64,000 bases of DNA from Ruminococcus sp. (GCA_004555265.1 SFIQ01000017.1:13505-77504); one strand, 5' to 3'. Positions 7,606 through 17,247 are shown, counted from the first letter of the stretch. A program made the numbers and translations. Notes: a model not told the origin generated them from the sequence alone.

Positions 7606-10600
7606 ATGAAAAAGTCTACAAAATTGTTAAGTGTCATCTTAGCAATTGTCATGCTTTTCTCATGCATGTCGGTTATGGCTTCGGCATATCAAGCGTATGA
7701 CGACAGCCAGGAAGCCGTGTATACGTCAAACGATACCGGCTTGGCTATGCTTTTGACCGATGAGCAGAGAGCCTCTTGGTTCTGCGACACAGTTAACGGC
7801 CTTTTGGCAAGTGTTAACATTAAAGCAAGCGTTCCCGTTGTCGGTACCATCGACTTTACAAGCCTTGACGCTACTTGCGATACTCTCGCAAGCCTGAAAG
7901 GTCTTATCGGATTCATGGGTATCGGTCTGGACCTCGGTATTATCGAACAACTCGATTTGTCCACCATCGACGGTAACGAGTCTGTCAACAACGCTGTCAA
8001 TATGGTTGACGAACTCATTGTGTTCGTAGACAAAAACGTCGACACTTTGGGCAACGTCATCGGCAGCGGCGTTAGCTTCGGTATCTTGGGCGGCGCTATC
8101 CCCGTTGATTTGACCGCAGTTAACGAGATTCTTGTAAATCTTGACGATTTCCTGAAAGGCACCATCTACGGCCTTGGCGCGCGCAAGCTTACAGGCGGCA
8201 TCGGTGACGATCCCGCTTTGCCGAACGCACCGCTTTGGAAAGATATGGCTTCCAAGCCCACCTTGGACAAAATCGTGAAGGATTTGCTTGTGAACCTGTT
8301 GACCACACCGCGTCATACGGAAAACATCACCGATCCTTCCCAGAACTTGATTTGCACCGATCCCACAACTTACGGCGCAACTGCCGCGATGATTCACACC
8401 GAAAAGGCTGTGGATTCCGCAGGCAACCCCGTTTTGGATGAAAACGGCAATCAGGTAACATGGTACTATATTTACGGTACACTGCTTGCTGACGGCACAT
8501 GGAAGTTTACAGAGACTTCAACCGCAAGCAACGGCACCGACGACAAAAACTACATCACGCATTGGGATGAAGATAGCTGCCTGCTGAAGAATTTCGATAA
8601 ATCAATTCTTGATTTCGAAACCAAGACCTTGTATCAGATGCTCGGCGACGCGCTTCCGTGGGCGTATAACACCTTCGGCGCACCGAACCTTGACGGTCAG
8701 CTTCGTGCAACCATCATGCAGTTCTGCGGCGCGATCAACAGAGCGGTAACCGATGAAGCCATCACCGCGCAGTTGAAAGAGAAAGTGCTTGCATATCAGG
8801 CAATCGAAGACAACGGCGCTGCGAATGGCAGAGCACTCCTCAGCGACGCTATGGAAGCGAAAGTCGGCGAAGCCGGTAACTACAACTTCCAGTACATCTC
8901 GCTTTCCGGCAAAGACATCAACACCATGCCCGATGACCTGTACTATGTGGTACAGTGGGGCGACGGTTGGGAATTCTACCATGTTGACTTCACACAGATG
9001 GCAGGCGAAAAGCTTGAACTCTTCAAGATGCTCAACTGGGAATGGCAGGCTCCGGCTTGGTCCGAAATTATGCCGACCTTGGATTCCACCAGTGATTCTT
9101 ATCTTCGCAACATTACCGATGCGATCGGTAAAATCCTGAATAAGGCTGTTGTGAACCTCGAATGGACTTATGACAGCGGCTCTGAAGACAATGCGCACTT
9201 TGAATCGAATGTAATGGGCTTGGTACGCAAAGTTCTCAAAACTGCGCCCAACCTCATCTACGGTAAGAACGACGCTTACAAAGCAGAAGCAATCGACACC
9301 CAGACCGACGAACAGGTTATCGCGGTTCTCGGCGTGGATATCATCGAGTGGCTCATGCCCTCTATTGTAATTCCGGCCGATGTGGATTGCCTTGAAGCGA
9401 TTGTTGTTTACGGCGTCCGCGAGTTCATTGCGGAAATCCTGCCCGAATACAACTGGGATACCCAAATCAAAGCGGCTTCGACCGATGAAGATTATCTGAA
9501 CATCGCTTTGGATATGGGTGCTTCTATCGGCGTTTACTATTTGAAGAACGTGATGGGTCTCGGCACCACGACGAACGGCAGCGGTACCACGACTTACACT
9601 TCACCCGACCAGTACATCGCGCCCAGCACAGATTGCGCAACCGGCTGGAACACGAAGTTGAACTACATTGTGGATACCCTCCTTCAATTGTGGGTTCCCG
9701 ATCTGACTTCGAAGATCGTTTCCAGAAACGCGACTGTCATGAACGGCACTGACGCGCTTGACAAACTTTCCATCATCTTCAATGCCTTGTTCCCCGGTCT
9801 TCTTTCCTTGATTTCCGGGTGCGACGCTACCATCGGTAACGGCACCAACAAGGCTTGCACAGTTGACCTCAAAGTAGTGAAGGATCTCCTTGCAGGTATC
9901 CTTGACCTTCGAATTGAGCCGATTGCTGCAAAACTGTACAGAAACTCCACCGGTTACGGCAACAAACAACTTTACAACGCAGTTGTAAATATTTTGATCG
10001 ACCTTACAACCGGCCTTGGTTTCAATGACTCTCCTGACTATGCAAACTTGGTAACCTCTTTGAACAACGCTTTGAAAGCAACCAATCCGTTGGATTACTT
10101 GGTTACCAATGCAAACCTCAAAGTGACCGTGAAGAACCTTCTCTGGTCCATCACGGATGACGCCAACAAGGGCATGTGGGTACAGGATCTTCTCGCGATC
10201 CTCATGCAGGTGACCGGCAAGATGGACGATATGGTCCTCAAGGGCATCAATCAGACCATCGACCAGTTCAAATATGTTGGTTCAACAACACCCACAATCA
10301 AAACACAGATTACCCTTGATACCGACGGTCTGAAATCCGTTTGGTATGACGGCGGTTACCGCAGCGGTAACTTCGTACAGGACGGTGCATATTCAGGTCT
10401 TTTGAAAAAGCTTGAAATCGTTGACCTTGAAGGCAACGTTGTTGCAACAAAGGATCTCAATGTTACATTGAATCCCAACGAAACATACGAGACAACAATC
10501 ACAGGTGTTGCAAGCACCGACGCGGCGGCTTACACGCTGAAGTCTTATGTTATCGTTACCTTGCCCGACGGCACCACGAAGGCAAACAACGGTGAGCCCA

Positions 10601-12870
10601 TTGTGACCACCTCGAACTTCATTACCGCCGCGGCGGCACAGGACGATACCGTGAACATGGTTACCGTTTTGAACAAAGTCGGTCCGAATAACGACGTTAC
10701 CGCAAAGATGTGGAACATCTATGTTGATGAAAACACACCGCTCTCGGCAATCGAAGGCTACAAGATGTATGTTGGTACAACTTCTGCAAAAGCGCGTAAG
10801 CTCTACATCTCCGGCTTCGGTTACCTGGACTTGAACGCTGACGGCTCCGTCTCCTTCCGGGCTGACCAGGCAAACGCTTTCACTTGGACAAAGAAGGTTT
10901 ACGAAGAAGGCAAATCCGCCGTTACTTCCACTATCAAACCGGCAGACTGTGCAACACCGGTTGCAGGCGGCGTTCCGGCGTTCTGGAAATGGAACAACGA
11001 CTATTCAGGCACCGAGTTCGGTACAAACAAAGACTGGTCCGAGATGAACAGCCAGCAGTACGCAGTTGATAAAGTAAACTTCAACCGTGCTATGTATTCT
11101 GCTGACTTCACCGTATTCGCATTTACAGCCAAGGTAACCGTTTGGTGCTATAATAACGCGTTTAGCAAACCCACGAAGGAGGTTGACTTCACTTCACAAC
11201 CTTCTTTGATCTTCTACAACTCCTACGGACTTGAAGGTCTCATTCAGAGAGCGTTGAACTCCAACAGAGTTGCTGCAGACTACACAACCGAGTCCTGGAA
11301 CGCTTACATTGCCGCTTTGAAAGCCGCAATCGCAGAGTTCTACATGGCAAAATCAGCCGCGACCTTCGTTTCTGACCACCAGACGAACGGCATCTCCGAC
11401 TTCAAGACCGCAGGTGAAAACCTCACGGCGGCGATTGAAGGCTTGGTGGCAGTGACCGAGTCTGCGTCCTCCGCGACCGATTACACGGCTGAAGAAAAAG
11501 CAGTTCTGAATTCCTTGAAGGCTACGCTTGACGCCCAGGGCAAAAAGGAAAACCTCAACAACAAGAACTACATTATGTATCGTTGGCTGAAATACTACAA
11601 TGAGTATGCTTGGCTCAACGGCATTTACGACAACGCACAGATTCCTTCGGGCGTTGCGGACAGCAAACTGACAGGCGTTCCGTCTGACAAAATCACAACC
11701 GCTATCGCAGCAGCACCCGAAAACAAACAGGGCGCGTTGAACGCCATGGTTGTAGCACCCACCGAGGAAGAATCCGCAGCAGCAGCAAAAGCAAGAGCAG
11801 ACTTCCTTGAAAATCTGCCCACGCTTGACCTGACCTCTATTCAGGTTGACATGGCACAGATGGCACAGTATGAATCTCGCTTGATTGCGCGTTCGCCGGC
11901 AACCTATTATTTGAATGACGCCTATAAGATGGCAAATGCCATTACCGATCCCGCCGCTTACACGGCTGAATCTTGGACGAAATTCAATACGGCAAGAACT
12001 GCGGCTTACAATGTTTCGGCGGATCCCACTTCGACTCCGGCTGAAATTCACGAAGCGAGATATAACCTTCTTGTTGCTTACAAGGCTTTGACGAAGGCAG
12101 GCACCGATGTTGACCTCACCGCACTTCGTGATGTGATGGCGTATGTTGACACCATCTGCGCAAATCCGACCTTGTTCCAGCCCACAGCGGCTTCCGGCTA
12201 CAAAACCCTCGATGAAGCGCTCGCAGCTGTATTCGCAGAAGCAGGCGTGAAAGTAACTGTCGGTAAAGACACTTACTACATCGGCGGCGGCGACACCGGC
12301 GCAGCTTGGCTCGACGAAGCAGGCATGAGAACTGCACTCGAAGGACAGGAAACAGTTGACCGCGTTGTCAAAGAAATCAAAGCAGAACTTGCAAACATCG
12401 AGAGCACCATTAAGGTTGTTCCCAATGATACGGTTGCGGACAACACCACAACGGTTGACTATGCAAACCTGATTGTTGACGGCATTAAACCCGGCACAAT
12501 CAACACCACCGCTGAACTCCTTGCGCTCGTGAAGACCACCGCGCCGGCAGGCTACACTGCAAACCTTGCAGTTACCGCTTCCGCGGCAAACGGCTTCGGT
12601 ACCGGCACAAAGGTTGTTCTGACCGTGAACGGCATTGACGGCTTTGAAATCAACCACACCGTTATGGTTTACGGCGATGTGAACGGCGACGGCGCAATCG
12701 ACGCATTCGACGCTGCACTCATCAACATGAACGTAACCGGCGCGTCGGCTCTGACCGGTGACTTTGCAACGGCAGGCGACACAACGGCTGACGGTGCGAT
12801 CAACGCATCTGACTATGCCGCAGTTGCAGCCTATGCAATCGGTGCAGGCACCATCGCACAGACTCGCTGA
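7606..12870 (+). CDS. Very large secreted dockerin-bearing protein with two FIVAR-like domains
   Basis: A 1754-residue extracellular protein. A signal peptide (MKKSTKLLSVILAIVMLFS..., probable cleavage after about residue 28) is followed by some 1180 residues with no domain I recognise, a beta-rich segment, FIVAR-like helical segments at about 1218-1285 (YTTESWNAYIAAL) and about 1430-1497 (YTAESWTKFNTAR), and a C-terminal type I-like dockerin at about 1687-1752. The dockerin shows two calcium-loop repeats, GDVNGDGAIDAFD and GDTTADGAINASD. Dockerins bind cohesins, so this protein could dock to cohesin-like partners such as those encoded just downstream. The start follows TAGGAGG with 9-nt spacing. 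No catalytic motif was recognised; an adhesion or scaffold role is inference. Confidence 0.85.
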   Translation: MKKSTKLLSVILAIVMLFSCMSVMASAYQAYDDSQEAVYTSNDTGLAMLLTDEQRASWFCDTVNGLLASVNIKASVPVVGTIDFTSLDATCDTLASLKGLIGFMGIGLDLGIIEQLDLSTIDGNESVNNAVNMVDELIVFVDKNVDTLGNVIGSGVSFGILGGAIPVDLTAVNEILVNLDDFLKGTIYGLGARKLTGGIGDDPALPNAPLWKDMASKPTLDKIVKDLLVNLLTTPRHTENITDPSQNLICTDPTTYGATAAMIHTEKAVDSAGNPVLDENGNQVTWYYIYGTLLADGTWKFTETSTASNGTDDKNYITHWDEDSCLLKNFDKSILDFETKTLYQMLGDALPWAYNTFGAPNLDGQLRATIMQFCGAINRAVTDEAITAQLKEKVLAYQAIEDNGAANGRALLSDAMEAKVGEAGNYNFQYISLSGKDINTMPDDLYYVVQWGDGWEFYHVDFTQMAGEKLELFKMLNWEWQAPAWSEIMPTLDSTSDSYLRNITDAIGKILNKAVVNLEWTYDSGSEDNAHFESNVMGLVRKVLKTAPNLIYGKNDAYKAEAIDTQTDEQVIAVLGVDIIEWLMPSIVIPADVDCLEAIVVYGVREFIAEILPEYNWDTQIKAASTDEDYLNIALDMGASIGVYYLKNVMGLGTTTNGSGTTTYTSPDQYIAPSTDCATGWNTKLNYIVDTLLQLWVPDLTSKIVSRNATVMNGTDALDKLSIIFNALFPGLLSLISGCDATIGNGTNKACTVDLKVVKDLLAGILDLRIEPIAAKLYRNSTGYGNKQLYNAVVNILIDLTTGLGFNDSPDYANLVTSLNNALKATNPLDYLVTNANLKVTVKNLLWSITDDANKGMWVQDLLAILMQVTGKMDDMVLKGINQTIDQFKYVGSTTPTIKTQITLDTDGLKSVWYDGGYRSGNFVQDGAYSGLLKKLEIVDLEGNVVATKDLNVTLNPNETYETTITGVASTDAAAYTLKSYVIVTLPDGTTKANNGEPIVTTSNFITAAAAQDDTVNMVTVLNKVGPNNDVTAKMWNIYVDENTPLSAIEGYKMYVGTTSAKARKLYISGFGYLDLNADGSVSFRADQANAFTWTKKVYEEGKSAVTSTIKPADCATPVAGGVPAFWKWNNDYSGTEFGTNKDWSEMNSQQYAVDKVNFNRAMYSADFTVFAFTAKVTVWCYNNAFSKPTKEVDFTSQPSLIFYNSYGLEGLIQRALNSNRVAADYTTESWNAYIAALKAAIAEFYMAKSAATFVSDHQTNGISDFKTAGENLTAAIEGLVAVTESASSATDYTAEEKAVLNSLKATLDAQGKKENLNNKNYIMYRWLKYYNEYAWLNGIYDNAQIPSGVADSKLTGVPSDKITTAIAAAPENKQGALNAMVVAPTEEESAAAAKARADFLENLPTLDLTSIQVDMAQMAQYESRLIARSPATYYLNDAYKMANAITDPAAYTAESWTKFNTARTAAYNVSADPTSTPAEIHEARYNLLVAYKALTKAGTDVDLTALRDVMAYVDTICANPTLFQPTAASGYKTLDEALAAVFAEAGVKVTVGKDTYYIGGGDTGAAWLDEAGMRTALEGQETVDRVVKEIKAELANIESTIKVVPNDTVADNTTTVDYANLIVDGIKPGTINTTAELLALVKTTAPAGYTANLAVTASAANGFGTGTKVVLTVNGIDGFEINHTVMVYGDVNGDGAIDAFDAALINMNVTGASALTGDFATAGDTTADGAINASDYAAVAAYAIGAGTIAQTR

Positions 12871-13247
12871 GTTCTCAAATTGTAGGGCGGGTTATGCGCC
12901 CGCCCCGTAGGAAAACGCACTTCTCAACCGCCCCACTCGTGGGGAGGCGGCACGCCGTCAGGCGTGCCGGAGGGGCGCGGGCGAATGCAATTCGCCCCTA
13001 CAAACACAAACCGCATTGTGCAACCCACAATGCAACCCGCGTCTTGCGCTTCTCCGGTGCAAGCGAGGGAAACAAAAGAAAGACTTCGCCGCCGCGGATT
13101 TTCCGCGCGGGTATAATGTGCATATACTCCCTCGGCAAGGCGTGTTTCTGTTGAAGTCACCACACTGTTTGCGTCCTTGATTTTCAGAGTGATAGCTGAC
13201 AATCAATCCGCACAGCAGAACAAAGCTTGTCGCAGAAAAATTTTCTG
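12871..13247. repeat. Repeat-containing gap between the secreted-protein genes
   Basis: Palindromic modules occupy about 12880-13010, including a GGGCGGGTTATGCGCCCGCC core, a GGCACGCCGTCAGGCGTGCC core and a GGGCGAATGCAATTCGCCC core. The rest, to the promoter at 13248, is unidentified. A minus-strand frame at 12924-13202 runs through the repeats and lacks a convincing ribosome-binding site, so it is not called. Confidence 0.65.
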
Positions 13248-13276
13248 TTGACTTTTTGCCGCGGAAACTGTATATT
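13248..13276 (+). promoter_or_regulatory. Promoter of the cohesin/microprotein operon
   Basis: TTGACT at 13248-13253 and TATATT at 13271-13276 are spaced by 17 bp, 30 bp before the first start codon. No other good promoter was seen before the terminator at 16007. Confidence 0.75.
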
Positions 13277-13305
13277 ATATGGGAAGAAAATATAAGGAGG
13301 ATATT

Positions 13306-14388
13306 ATGACAAAAGCTAAAAAAGTATTAAGCCTTGTTTTAGCTGTTGTTATGGTTGCTGCGATGTTTGCATTCTCGGCTTCGGCCGCTACGCAGAATGC
13401 AACCTTCACCGTTTCCGTTGATAATGCGACTGTTTCGCAGAACGATGTTATCACTGTTACGGTGAACTTGACAACGGATTATTATGCCGGCCCGACCAAT
13501 GTTCCGGTGTATTACAATCCCGCAGTCTTTGAATTCGTCGCAGGCTCTGTTACCGGTGCCAAAATTTTCGGCGAAGGTGCAACAGATGTGCAATCCTATA
13601 ACGACGCTGTTACAGGCTGCTTGAAAGTGGCTTTCATCCCCAACACGGCTGGCACCGCTGCCGCAAAGCTTCTGAACGGGACTTTGTTCACTTTCCAGTT
13701 AAAAGCGATTGCTGACGGCACTTCCGACATCGGCTTGAAAGCTGAAGACCAGAAGACGGCAACCAACATCGGCGGTACTTTGTACTGCGGTGCTTACACT
13801 TCTTCTGCGATTGACAACAATCCGGCTACTGTTGGCCAGACCTTTGCAATCACCAACACTTCTGCTACCGTTGGCGCTACTGCGGCTCCTGAACTTCAGT
13901 TGTCCGAAACCGGCGCGGCAAACGGAGCGGTTATTGACAGAGTTTCTACTTGCAATGATGGCGTTGGTTTCGTGTACGGCATTGCAACTCATGAGGGCGA
14001 AATGATTTCGGACTATTTGACCACGCCCGCAGGTAGCATTCAAGTTGTCGCGAATGACCAAGGGAATGAATCCACTGGTACGTTGATTCAATTGCTTGAC
14101 GATGGTGGAAATGTGGTTGAAACCTACATTTTCGTTCTCTTTGGCGATGTAAATGGCGACGGTGCAATTGATAGTACTGATGTTACAGATATTGAATCCG
14201 TTGCTATGTATTTAAATACTGACAACTATGCTGATGATGGTACAGCATGGAGTATAGCTGCTGATACCAACGGCGATTCCTCAATTGACAGTACTGATGT
14301 TACAGATGTGGAAGGTGTCGCAATGTACACCGTGTCCACAACACAGGCTGAATTTGCAGCCGCCTTTGTAAGTGGCAAAGGCATTTAA
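13306..14388 (+). CDS. Secreted protein with cohesin-like domain and C-terminal dockerin
   Basis: A 360-residue exported protein. The signal peptide ends near FSASA-A at residue 27. Residues about 31-180 have a cohesin-like beta-sandwich pattern (FTVSVDNATVSQNDVITVTVNL, VYYNPAVFEFVAG, LFTFQLKA). A dockerin lies at about 278-340, with loops GDVNGDGAIDSTD and ADTNGDSSIDSTD each followed by a helix-like DVTDxExVAMY segment. Cohesin plus dockerin in one chain could bridge partners in a cell-surface or extracellular complex; this is inference from the modules. The start follows AAGGAGG. It is the first gene of a four-member operon with the next protein and two microproteins. Confidence 0.8.
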   Translation: MTKAKKVLSLVLAVVMVAAMFAFSASAATQNATFTVSVDNATVSQNDVITVTVNLTTDYYAGPTNVPVYYNPAVFEFVAGSVTGAKIFGEGATDVQSYNDAVTGCLKVAFIPNTAGTAAAKLLNGTLFTFQLKAIADGTSDIGLKAEDQKTATNIGGTLYCGAYTSSAIDNNPATVGQTFAITNTSATVGATAAPELQLSETGAANGAVIDRVSTCNDGVGFVYGIATHEGEMISDYLTTPAGSIQVVANDQGNESTGTLIQLLDDGGNVVETYIFVLFGDVNGDGAIDSTDVTDIESVAMYLNTDNYADDGTAWSIAADTNGDSSIDSTDVTDVEGVAMYTVSTTQAEFAAAFVSGKGI

Positions 14389-14420
14389 TTTAATCAACTA
14401 TTCTAGGAGGACATTACGAA

Positions 14421-15638
14421 ATGGCAAAAGCTAAAAAAATTCTGGCTCTTTTATTGTCAGTAATCATGCTTATTGCTGCGTTCTCTTCTGTTGTTTCTGC
14501 GGCATACACTTCCTACACTCCCACCTTGACGAGCGGTGATTTAAAAATCATACTCCGTGCGGATAAAACGGAAGTGAATCCCGGCGACACAGTCACATTT
14601 GACATGTTTGTTGACACAACATTAACTGACCTTGGTACAGCGCAGTTTGTTGTTTCATACAATAGTGCTCAGGCTGCGCCTGGTGCATCAGCAATTGCAG
14701 ATATGAGAACGTTCAATGATGTTTGGGAATATTGGTTTGACCCGGCATCATCAGGCAATACGAACTTGGCGGGTACAATTGCATTGGCAACCGCAACAGA
14801 TTATGATAATAAAACAAAAATCAATGCGTCTGCTGAAGATAAGGCATACTTTGATAAAGCAGTCATGATTGGTACAAAGGCGAATACGGGTAATGGTGTT
14901 ACTAACACAGTTGGTAATGGTTGGAATGCAGATCCGGCTGTTTCCGTGTTGACCTTCAAAATGAAAATCAACGACACCGTTACACCCGGTGAAAAGATTT
15001 TTATTGGTTATCACTCCCAATCTTGGTCCGGTAAAGCACCGAAAGCATACATCGCTCAGGCGGGTGGTGCAAAAGTGCGGTACACCAATTGCGATTTGTC
15101 TGAGGCTATGGTTGAATTGACTGTTGCTTCTGCAGGCCCCGCTGTTGCGAAGTCCAAGGCACAGGTTAAGATGACCCCGAACAGTGCTACCACTGTTGAG
15201 GATGCATTCAGCTTCCGTGTAACTTCGGTTATTGCCGATGCGGATTGGGATACCTACTTCGCAAACTCCGCGGATGCTTCCGCAACCACCAAAGCAATTA
15301 AATCCGTTGGCTTCGTTGCTTACAAAGGCACCACCGGCTTCAACCTCGACACTGCAAAAGCAGTGGCACAGGGCTCTTCGGCTGTCGGCTATGATGTTGC
15401 GACCACCGATTACATCCAGAAAGCGAATGACACTTCGGATGCATTCTTCGGCTGCCGTTTGGAAATTACAAGCGCCGCAACGCGTTCCGACGTGACCTAT
15501 GTTGCGTTCGTTCAGTATTTGGATGCTACGGGCAACACCGCTTATGCGTTCTATGATGCTGAACAGCAGGCTCTCCTGAATACGAATTATAATAACATCG
15601 TTTCCACTTACCTTCTTGCTCATCCCTTTGCTGGCTGA
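14421..15638 (+). CDS. Secreted cohesin-like protein without dockerin
   Basis: A 405-residue exported protein with a signal peptide very similar to its neighbour's (MAKAKKILALLLSVIML, probable cleavage near residue 27). Residues about 36-210 look cohesin-like: LKIILRADKTEVNPGDTVTF, a FVVSYN strand and VLTFKMKINDTVTPG. The C-terminal half (about 230-400) is an unrecognised beta-rich domain with no dockerin loops and no LPxTG anchor. It may be a binding partner for the dockerins encoded upstream, but this is inference. The start follows TAGGAGGACATT; it lies 32 nt after the preceding stop and is evidently co-transcribed. Confidence 0.7.
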   Translation: MAKAKKILALLLSVIMLIAAFSSVVSAAYTSYTPTLTSGDLKIILRADKTEVNPGDTVTFDMFVDTTLTDLGTAQFVVSYNSAQAAPGASAIADMRTFNDVWEYWFDPASSGNTNLAGTIALATATDYDNKTKINASAEDKAYFDKAVMIGTKANTGNGVTNTVGNGWNADPAVSVLTFKMKINDTVTPGEKIFIGYHSQSWSGKAPKAYIAQAGGAKVRYTNCDLSEAMVELTVASAGPAVAKSKAQVKMTPNSATTVEDAFSFRVTSVIADADWDTYFANSADASATTKAIKSVGFVAYKGTTGFNLDTAKAVAQGSSAVGYDVATTDYIQKANDTSDAFFGCRLEITSAATRSDVTYVAFVQYLDATGNTAYAFYDAEQQALLNTNYNNIVSTYLLAHPFAG

Positions 15639-15653
15639 TAAGGGCTCGGTAAC

Positions 15654-15785
15654 TTGAAAACTTTGCAAAACAAACCGTATTCTGCGCCGGAGTTTGAATA
15701 TGTTGCTTACGAGCAAATCGAGGCGGTTACGATTAATATCAGCAAAGACCTCGAAAATGACCGTGACGCAGTTATCGTTTGGTAA
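15654..15785 (+). CDS. Microprotein A of a tandem pair (43 residues)
   Basis: A small frame reading MKTLQNKPYSAPEFEYVAYE... and ending INISKDLENDRDAVIVW. It starts at a TTG with an AAGGG motif 9 nt upstream, 15 nt after the cohesin-like gene. It shares the pattern Y-[ST]-A-P-x-F-[DE]-x3-Y-[DE] and a following [IV]-T with the next microprotein, which is the main evidence that it is real. There is no signal peptide or membrane segment, and the protein is acidic. The function is unknown. The TTG start and modest ribosome-binding site leave some doubt. Confidence 0.6.
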   Translation: MKTLQNKPYSAPEFEYVAYEQIEAVTINISKDLENDRDAVIVW

Positions 15786-15821
15786 AAATTATAATTCGAT
15801 TTTGAAAGGAGAAAACTTCAG

Positions 15822-15944
15822 ATGAAACAGGTTTATACTGCACCTGCGTTCGATGTTTCAGTCTATGATGTTGACGATATTATCACACTTTCCATCGGCA
15901 CCGGCCCCGTTGACGGCGGCGACGAAGGTTGGGTAGAAATCTGA
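15822..15944 (+). CDS. Microprotein B of a tandem pair (40 residues)
   Basis: A 40-residue frame starting at an ATG 10 nt after GAAAGGAG (15804-15811). The N-terminal half has the shared YTAPAFDVSVYDVDDIIT motif; the C-terminal half is Gly/Asp-rich (GTGPVDGGDEG) and ends in VEI. It has no cysteine, no signal peptide and a strongly acidic charge. A conserved front with a variable glycine-rich tail resembles the layout of processed peptide precursors, but no modification enzyme or transporter gene lies nearby, so no function is assigned. It is the last gene before the terminator at 16007. Confidence 0.7.
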   Translation: MKQVYTAPAFDVSVYDVDDIITLSIGTGPVDGGDEGWVEI

Positions 15945-16006
15945 GTTTCTCCCAAGCGTGTTCGTTTACATCTTCGTATAACGCGAACGATTTGTAAAAC
16001 AACAGG

Positions 16007-16041
16007 GCAAGGCAAGGGTTTATCCCTTGCCTTGCTTTTTT
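16007..16041 (+). terminator. Rho-independent terminator of the cohesin/microprotein operon
   Basis: A perfect 12-bp stem GCAAGGCAAGGG / CCCTTGCCTTGC with a 5-nt loop is followed by six T residues. Confidence 0.92.
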
Positions 16042-16084
16042 GCGTGCAGGTTACGGTGAAAATCCACGCTTGCAAAGCAATACG

Positions 16085-17000
16085 CGCGTAGGGGGCGACG
16101 AGATTCCCCTGTTAGGGGAAATGTCGAGCGGCGACAAAGGGGTAATGGCGCAGCCGTAACTCGCCGACCCGAAAATGATGAATAATGAAAAATGAATAAT
16201 GAAAAATTGTAGGGGTGAACTGTGTTCGCCCGCCCGCTTGTCATTCTGAGCCGACAGGCGAAGAATCTCGTTTCGTATATTTTTATTTTGCGCTATTGGA
16301 GATCCTTCGCTTCGCTCAGGATGACAAATTTGGGTTTGTAGGGCAAACGCATTCTATTTCTTGCGTAGGGGGCGACGACTCGGCGCCCCGTTTGTAGGGG
16401 CGGGTTTCCACGCCCGCCCGTAGATTTTGATGTGATTTTGCGGAACAACACGGAGGTTGTTCCCTACTCGTAGGGGCGAACTGTGTTCGCCCGCATAATT
16501 TGATATAATTTTGCGGAACTGTCAAGACCGTTTCCTACGATTGTAGGGGCGATTCACGAATCGCCCGCCGTTTCCGCCCCTCCGAGAGAGGGCATAAGCG
16601 GCGAGAGCAAGCCCCCGCCCTACCATAGAAATTCCATTTCATGCGTAGGGGGCGACGACTCGGCGCCCCGTTTGTAGGGGCGGGTTTCCACGCCCGCCCG
16701 CCAATTTTGATGTGATTTTGCGGAACAACATGGAGGTTGTTTCCTACTCGTAGGGGCGAACTGTGTTCGCCCGCGTAATTTGATATAATTTTGCGGAACG
16801 GTCAAGACCGTTCCCTACGGGTTGTAGGGGCGATTCACGAAATTTCGTGCGTAGGGGGCGCCGAGTCGTCGCCCCCTACGCTCGCATTACAGTTTGCCCG
16901 TTCCGTAATTCAAAGCAAATCCCGCGGCGGGAGCAAAATTCTCCGAATTCGGGCACCTTGCGGCGGGGGCAAGCCCCCGCCCTACCCTAATCCTGTATTT
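16085..17000. repeat. Repeat island 2
   Basis: This mosaic uses the same modules as island 1, including GTAGGGGCGAACTGTGTTCG (16209, 16470, 16751), GTAGGGGCGGGTTTCCACGC (16396, 16675), GGAACGGTCAAGACCGTTCC (16796) with a GGAACTGTCAAGACCGTTTCC variant (16516), GTAGGGGGCGACGACTCGGC (16367, 16646), the GTCATTCTGAGCCG...GGATGACAAAT unit (16239-16329), and GTAGGGGCGATTCACGAATC (16543) with a truncated relative at 16823. Two blocks of about 150 bp, 16367-16540 and 16646-16820, repeat the same module order. No gene is supported. Confidence 0.85.
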
Positions 17001-17218
17001 CGTTTGTTCCAAAAACACCCCCCACAACCCCCAATTTAACTTCAACCTTTCGCAACCGTGGGTGGTTGTTGGGGCGCACGCACCTTGGAGGCACAGCACA
17101 AAAACGAGCCAAAACACAACATCTTGTGCCCGAAAAACGGAGTAGAACTATAAAAAATCCAAAATTTTTAAAATCGAAAAAATTTGTTTGGATTCACGAA
17201 TTTTTTTGAAAAAAATTG

Positions 17219-17247
17219 TTGCTTTTTTCTAAACACTATGCTAAAAT
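17219..17247 (+). promoter_or_regulatory. Promoter of the S10-spc-alpha ribosomal operon with AT-rich upstream tract
   Basis: TTGCTT at 17219-17224 and TAAAAT at 17242-17247 have 17-bp spacing. The 70 bp upstream are runs of A and T (from about 17150) that resemble an UP element for the RNA polymerase alpha subunit. This is the only good promoter seen before rpsJ. Confidence 0.6.

Noticed and set aside
8602..9465. Minus-strand open frame of 287 codons
   Set aside because: It is a shadow of the 1754-residue secreted protein gene, with no initiation signals.
11353..12657. Minus-strand open frame of 434 codons
   Set aside because: It lies antisense within the dockerin protein gene, has biased cysteine/arginine-rich composition typical of a shadow frame, and has no ribosome-binding site or homology pattern.
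12924..13202. Minus-strand open frame of 92 codons between secreted-protein genes
   Set aside because: Half of it is palindromic repeat modules and its start lacks a ribosome-binding site.
16085..17000. CRISPR array
   Set aside because: The repeats are palindromic modules of several kinds with irregular spacing and no unique spacers of constant length; no cas genes are present.
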